DNA from: Rhabdornis inornatus
Lineage: Eukaryota > Chordata > Aves > Passeriformes > Rhabdornithidae
DNA length: 64,000 nucleotides
Direction of reading: 5' to 3'
Assembly (NCBI GenBank): GCA_013397075.1
Contig: VWZS01000496.1
Coordinates: 248,001-312,000, forward strand
A program made the translations under genes and the position numbers. This document shows, in pieces, positions 59,889 to 64,000 of the stretch. Position 1 is the stretch's first letter. Every line of letters begins with the position of its first letter. The notes under the pieces were generated by a model, which did no database searches, was not told the origin of the DNA, and saw only the letters and a list, made by a program, of their open reading frames with translations.

Positions 59889-62800
59889 GGTTTCCAGGCC
59901 TGGTTTTGACTTTGGAATAAGTGGAGTTAGAGTATCCCTAACCGTGTAAATTCTGATTAGTGCAACATACACGCTCAACATCACAAAAGGTGTGAAACAA
60001 TTTTTGCTTCTGCCTTTGGTTTGTCTCTGGTCTTCTGACTGAAATATTAATCAGCATCACTCTGTCACTGTAATAGAAGTGCCTTGGTCTTTAGCATGTT
60101 TGTCCTGAAGAACTCCTTTCAGGTAGGAGTGTGCCCATGTTCCACTCTGTATACCATATTCCCATGTTTATCTTTCTCATTCATACAGAACAAACTCAGG
60201 CACCTATAATATTCAATTAATATAAATTTCAGCCCTTATTCATGATAAAGAAGGATATTAAACAATGTGATTCTCGGACTGATCTTCATGAAGCGTCAAA
60301 GTCCTTGCTTCCATGTACAATCTTTATAAAGCCTTTTTTTGATAGATAATCAGACCTCATTTGAACACCATTAGCCATTTCAGAGATAATTAAATGTTAT
60401 TTTGAGGTCATTGTAGGCTGATGAACCCTCTGGTAAGTATGATGTTATTTGGTACAATGATATTTAATCCTGTGGTTCTGGTGAAGACAGAGCAGCTGTG
60501 AGGGAGAGTAACCAATGTGAACATGTCTGCCAACAGCCCTGCATCAAGGGAATGCTCTGCCCAGCTTGTGGTATCCTCCTCTATAGCTATTTCCATATGT
60601 CTTGCAAAATAATTTCATTTCTGAAATAAAAAGCATAGATATTTTTATATGTAAATATTTTTCTTTTTTTAAAAAAGCTCTGGCCTTGAGAACTAATTTA
60701 GTGATGCAGATTAGAAGCTCACTTTAAATTTTCATATTTTACTATTGGGCAATAACACCACATGAGAGACTGGGAATATTTCACAAACTGCACTTAAAAT
60801 CTGATTTTTCTTTTCTGGTAGTGAATAGCTATATAATAATGATGATGGAGGTAAACAGCTTATCCATAATATTGGATTCCTGAAATATTTGGAAGAGACT
60901 AAAGATGTTTTACATATGCCATCTTTCAATGTTAGCTCTGCTCCCTCTTGAATTTTCATGGGAATGAAAAAGAATATTCACATAATAAGTTTGGTTCTGC
61001 AGGAAGGATTGTTAATTCAATTTAGAATACATTAGTAGGGAAGATAAGTAAAGCTAGTCTGTATTTAAAAAAGAATCACTATTAGGAGACTAGAGAGACA
61101 GGAAAAAATAGTCTTGCTTCATGCTTTAGAAATTTATTCTCTTGGCATGTTTGCAAATGTGGTTTTAAGAACTAATCAAATGCTATGTTAAATATTTAAA
61201 CCTAAAAATTGCTCTGGTTATGTAGTAAAAGGCAATGACAGAAAACTGGAGATTTTTGTGTCAGAGGTGACATTGTTTGGGGCTGTTTGAAAAAGAACAG
61301 GAAGTTTAATTGAACAAGTAGTTAATATATTAGACAATTTCCAAAGCTGCAGATTTGAGTCTAATAATTCTTTGGCCTTCAGACTGAGTTCCCTCCCATT
61401 TGCTTGAGCAAGCCCTGCATCTGCAGCATGCCCAGAAATCTTGGACCTGCATCTAATGGTTCTAGAAAGGAGCAGCAATGTGAATATGTTGAAGTAGCAG
61501 CAGTCCAGATTGGCTGACCAGTTCTACAAATGCTTCGATTTTTAGGGACTGACCATTAACTGTTACATAGCAAAGGTCTCTGCTCTTGTGTGGCTGGGTC
61601 AGGCAGTACCACGTAAAACCTGTGCTTATCCAAGCAGCCAGCTGCTAACAACTGCAGTAGCAACCCAGCTGCCTGAATTGCAAATTACTGAAGACAGGAA
61701 AATATATTTGGGAAGCATTATTTATATGCCTTCCCCATTCTTATATTTTTTGTACTTTTTTGTTTATTGCTGTTCTAGGTGCATCTAGAGTGCTGTGGAC
61801 TTGTGATATAAACTGATATGGCTACTTCAGCCATATGGCTATCTACTTCTCTGTTAAATATGATTGAAATCAGTCAGTGAATTTAGAATTAAAGGTAGGG
61901 ATGAGGAGCCAAACCCATATATACACAGAGTCACATATATGTAGTGGCATCACATAAACATATTTTTCTTAGGAGCTTGCATTGAAAATCTGGCATGAAT
62001 TGGTAACGGTTGATGGTGATGGTTTTGAAGACTTCTTGTGTTCTGTACTGTAGGCTCCTGAAGGCAGTAGGTTGTCCTTTTATTCTGTGTTTGTACAGAG
62101 CTAACAGAGTATAATCCTGTTCTGTGCTAGATAGTGAATTAAACATATTAGATATCTTAAAGTTACTTTTCTGTCTGAATGTTTTCAGGGTCAATGTGTG
62201 CAGTACTATGTTTAAAATGGTTTTGAATCTGGAAGCAATCGCAACCACTGCTTTCAAGACTATGCACTTTTTCAGCTCTTGTGGATGGAAATACCTCTTA
62301 GAGAACAGGAATTGAGCCATTATTGTGTCTTACTTTGAATTATGAATTAATTCACTATCCAGAATTATTACTAATGTTTAAGACAAATGCACTGGTATAG
62401 TCAGTGACTTCATACACAGTAAGTCCTCTTGTCTCCAATACAATTTAGTTGGAAGAAATAGAAATCTAATTCTGTAAGTATTATGTAAGTATTTCATATT
62501 AAATCATGTATTGCTTTTATGAACTTTATTACCAGAGAGGAGTAGAAGCTTATACAGTGAATTCTTAATAGCCCTAAGTAATGGTTTAAATGTTTGCTTT
62601 TTTACCTTTCATCATAGTGCTGCAACAGAGTAAACTTAAATGCTCTTTTTCTGTTTCGTTTTCCCAGCATATTAAAATTATGATGTAGTTATTAATAGTG
62701 GTATGGTAGTTGGTCCATATAATAGCCTTGTAGTAATGTACCTTCATATTAATAATTTCCTGAACTTTATTTTTCTCATAAGAATCTTTGTTTTAAATAA

Positions 62801-64000
62801 GAAATGTGAAAATTAACGTTGCTCTTAGCATGATGATTGAAGAGTCTGCTGCTGCAAAAGTGGAAATGGCTTCAGGGGTTGGAGGTGGTTGCCTATAATT
62901 TGATAGGGAGCTTTTTGATTATTAGTTGTCAAAAAAGTTTTGGAATTACGGAGGGTGGTAGTGAAAAATTAATAGGATGTGCCTAGAACCTCTAGATCTC
63001 CCCAAAATAGTTGTGGTGTACAGTGGAATAGTTAAATAGCTGAAAAAGGTGAGTGATGCTGTGTTTTTGAGCAAAACAGCAGCTAATGTTCCAGTCATAG
63101 CAGTTCCATAATGTTCCAGAGTTTGAAGTGCCGGTTCAAGTGACTCTCATAAACACTTCTTTAGATTTCAGTGGGTTCATGCACATGAATTAAACTAAGC
63201 AGATGCTAAAAAATTTGCAAAAACTTGAATCTGTCTGAGGGGTTTATTTTCTGGTAGCTCTGGCTGCCCAGAAGTACTTACAGCATGCTCTCACTTTTTA
63301 AAAACTTGAGAAAATGCTTGTAATTGTGCATTTGAAAGTATGAGACTTTTGCTATGAAACTTCTGACTAGATGCCAAAAAAACCCAACCTAAAATCACAA
63401 ATTTCAGGGGTCAAATAAAAATTTATCTGTGAGAATCTGCATATAGATAGCAAAAGAGAGATCTTTGTTAAGAACAGTCCATGAAAAAAAGCATCATGGA
63501 AGGAGCATGGGGAAAAAATAAAATAGTTTTCCAAAAGTCGATGTTTATCAAAAAGAGAAGGATCTTAGCAAATCCTCCACAGAAAGATAAAATATAAACA
63601 CCAGGAAAAGTGATTGATCTAGAATTCATTCCTTTTTCCTTTCTCAGCCCTCTTAGCTGACATGGTGATGAAAAGAGAGGATTAAAATGGGCTTCTTAAA
63701 GCCAAAATTTTATTAGGAAATTATTAAAAGCACATTGTGTCTCGTAAAGCGAAGTTGTGCTCTTTTCAGCCCAGCCTTGCTGCAAAGCATTTTCAGAGGA
63801 GAGCAACAGAAAAGGAGAGGGGATAAACATAGATTATTCTAACTTTCCTTATTCATGGGTAATAATATCTGTGGAATTTTCCATTTGTTTTCCTGGTCTG
63901 TCATTCACTGAAAACCCAGTGCACCCCTGAAGACAAGTCTGTATCCAGAAAGGATTTTGGATCAAAACTGCTCCAACTCCTTTGTTTGGAGAACAGTTTT
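59889..64000. other. gene-free single-copy sequence
   Basis: About 4.1 kb, AT-rich, with no gene or repeat recognised. The longest open frame (61931-62320, minus, 129 codons) is Lys/Phe/Leu-rich with no recognisable family and no repeat content. I treat it as chance, but it is the longest unexplained frame outside the GC-rich island and the CR1 region. Confidence 0.4.

Noticed and set aside
61931..62320. 129-codon minus-strand open frame
   Set aside because: No recognisable domain, signal peptide or codon pattern, and no promoter or neighbour context. Kept only as a note in the gene-free block.

Overview
The window reads as AT-rich vertebrate nuclear DNA. It is most likely avian, because the recognisable repeats are CR1 LINE 3' ends of the kind that fill bird genomes (tails built on GATTCTATGA-like repeats, and translated pieces of the CR1 reverse-transcriptase C-terminus). 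I saw no L1, Alu or other mammalian repeat. A turtle or crocodilian source cannot be fully excluded.

I find no protein-coding gene, tRNA, rRNA or CRISPR array that I can stand behind. Open frames are short (136 codons at most), have no recognisable family outside CR1, and look like chance. The window is best described as a gene desert or the inside of a very large intron.

Layout. 0.9-1.2 kb: plus-strand CR1 3' end. 7.1-10.7 kb: single-copy DNA with two possible conserved noncoding blocks. 12.7 kb: two interlocked inverted repeats. 14.44-14.84 kb: the one clear compositional island, CpG-dense, with a consensus CTCF core (14580-14594) followed by a 21-bp tandem repeat that reads PAPSPKE in an open frame. 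21.8-22.7 kb: minus-strand, 5'-truncated CR1 of about 0.9 kb with disrupted frames. 23.0 kb: 39/40-bp tandem duplication. 30.64-30.75 kb: a 51-bp, 96%-identical inverted repeat with a 6-nt loop. 33.8 kb: short CR1 tail. 36.0 kb: TTTTG pentanucleotide tract. 38.5 and 57.0 kb: exon-like intervals with good splice consensus and unproven coding. 45.2-45.6 kb: cluster of TGTCA motifs. 48.1 kb: RUNX-like dyad. 50.3-53.7 kb: a cluster of old CR1 remnants, including a very decayed copy that appears split by about 0.5 kb of unidentified DNA. 59.85 kb: long T tract containing the only N.

The best candidates for something undescribed are the near-perfect hairpin at 30641-30748 and the CpG/CTCF/heptad-repeat island at 14.44-14.84 kb. 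No alignments, expression data or repeat searches were available. Family assignments are from recognition of sequence, and the regulatory calls are inference.
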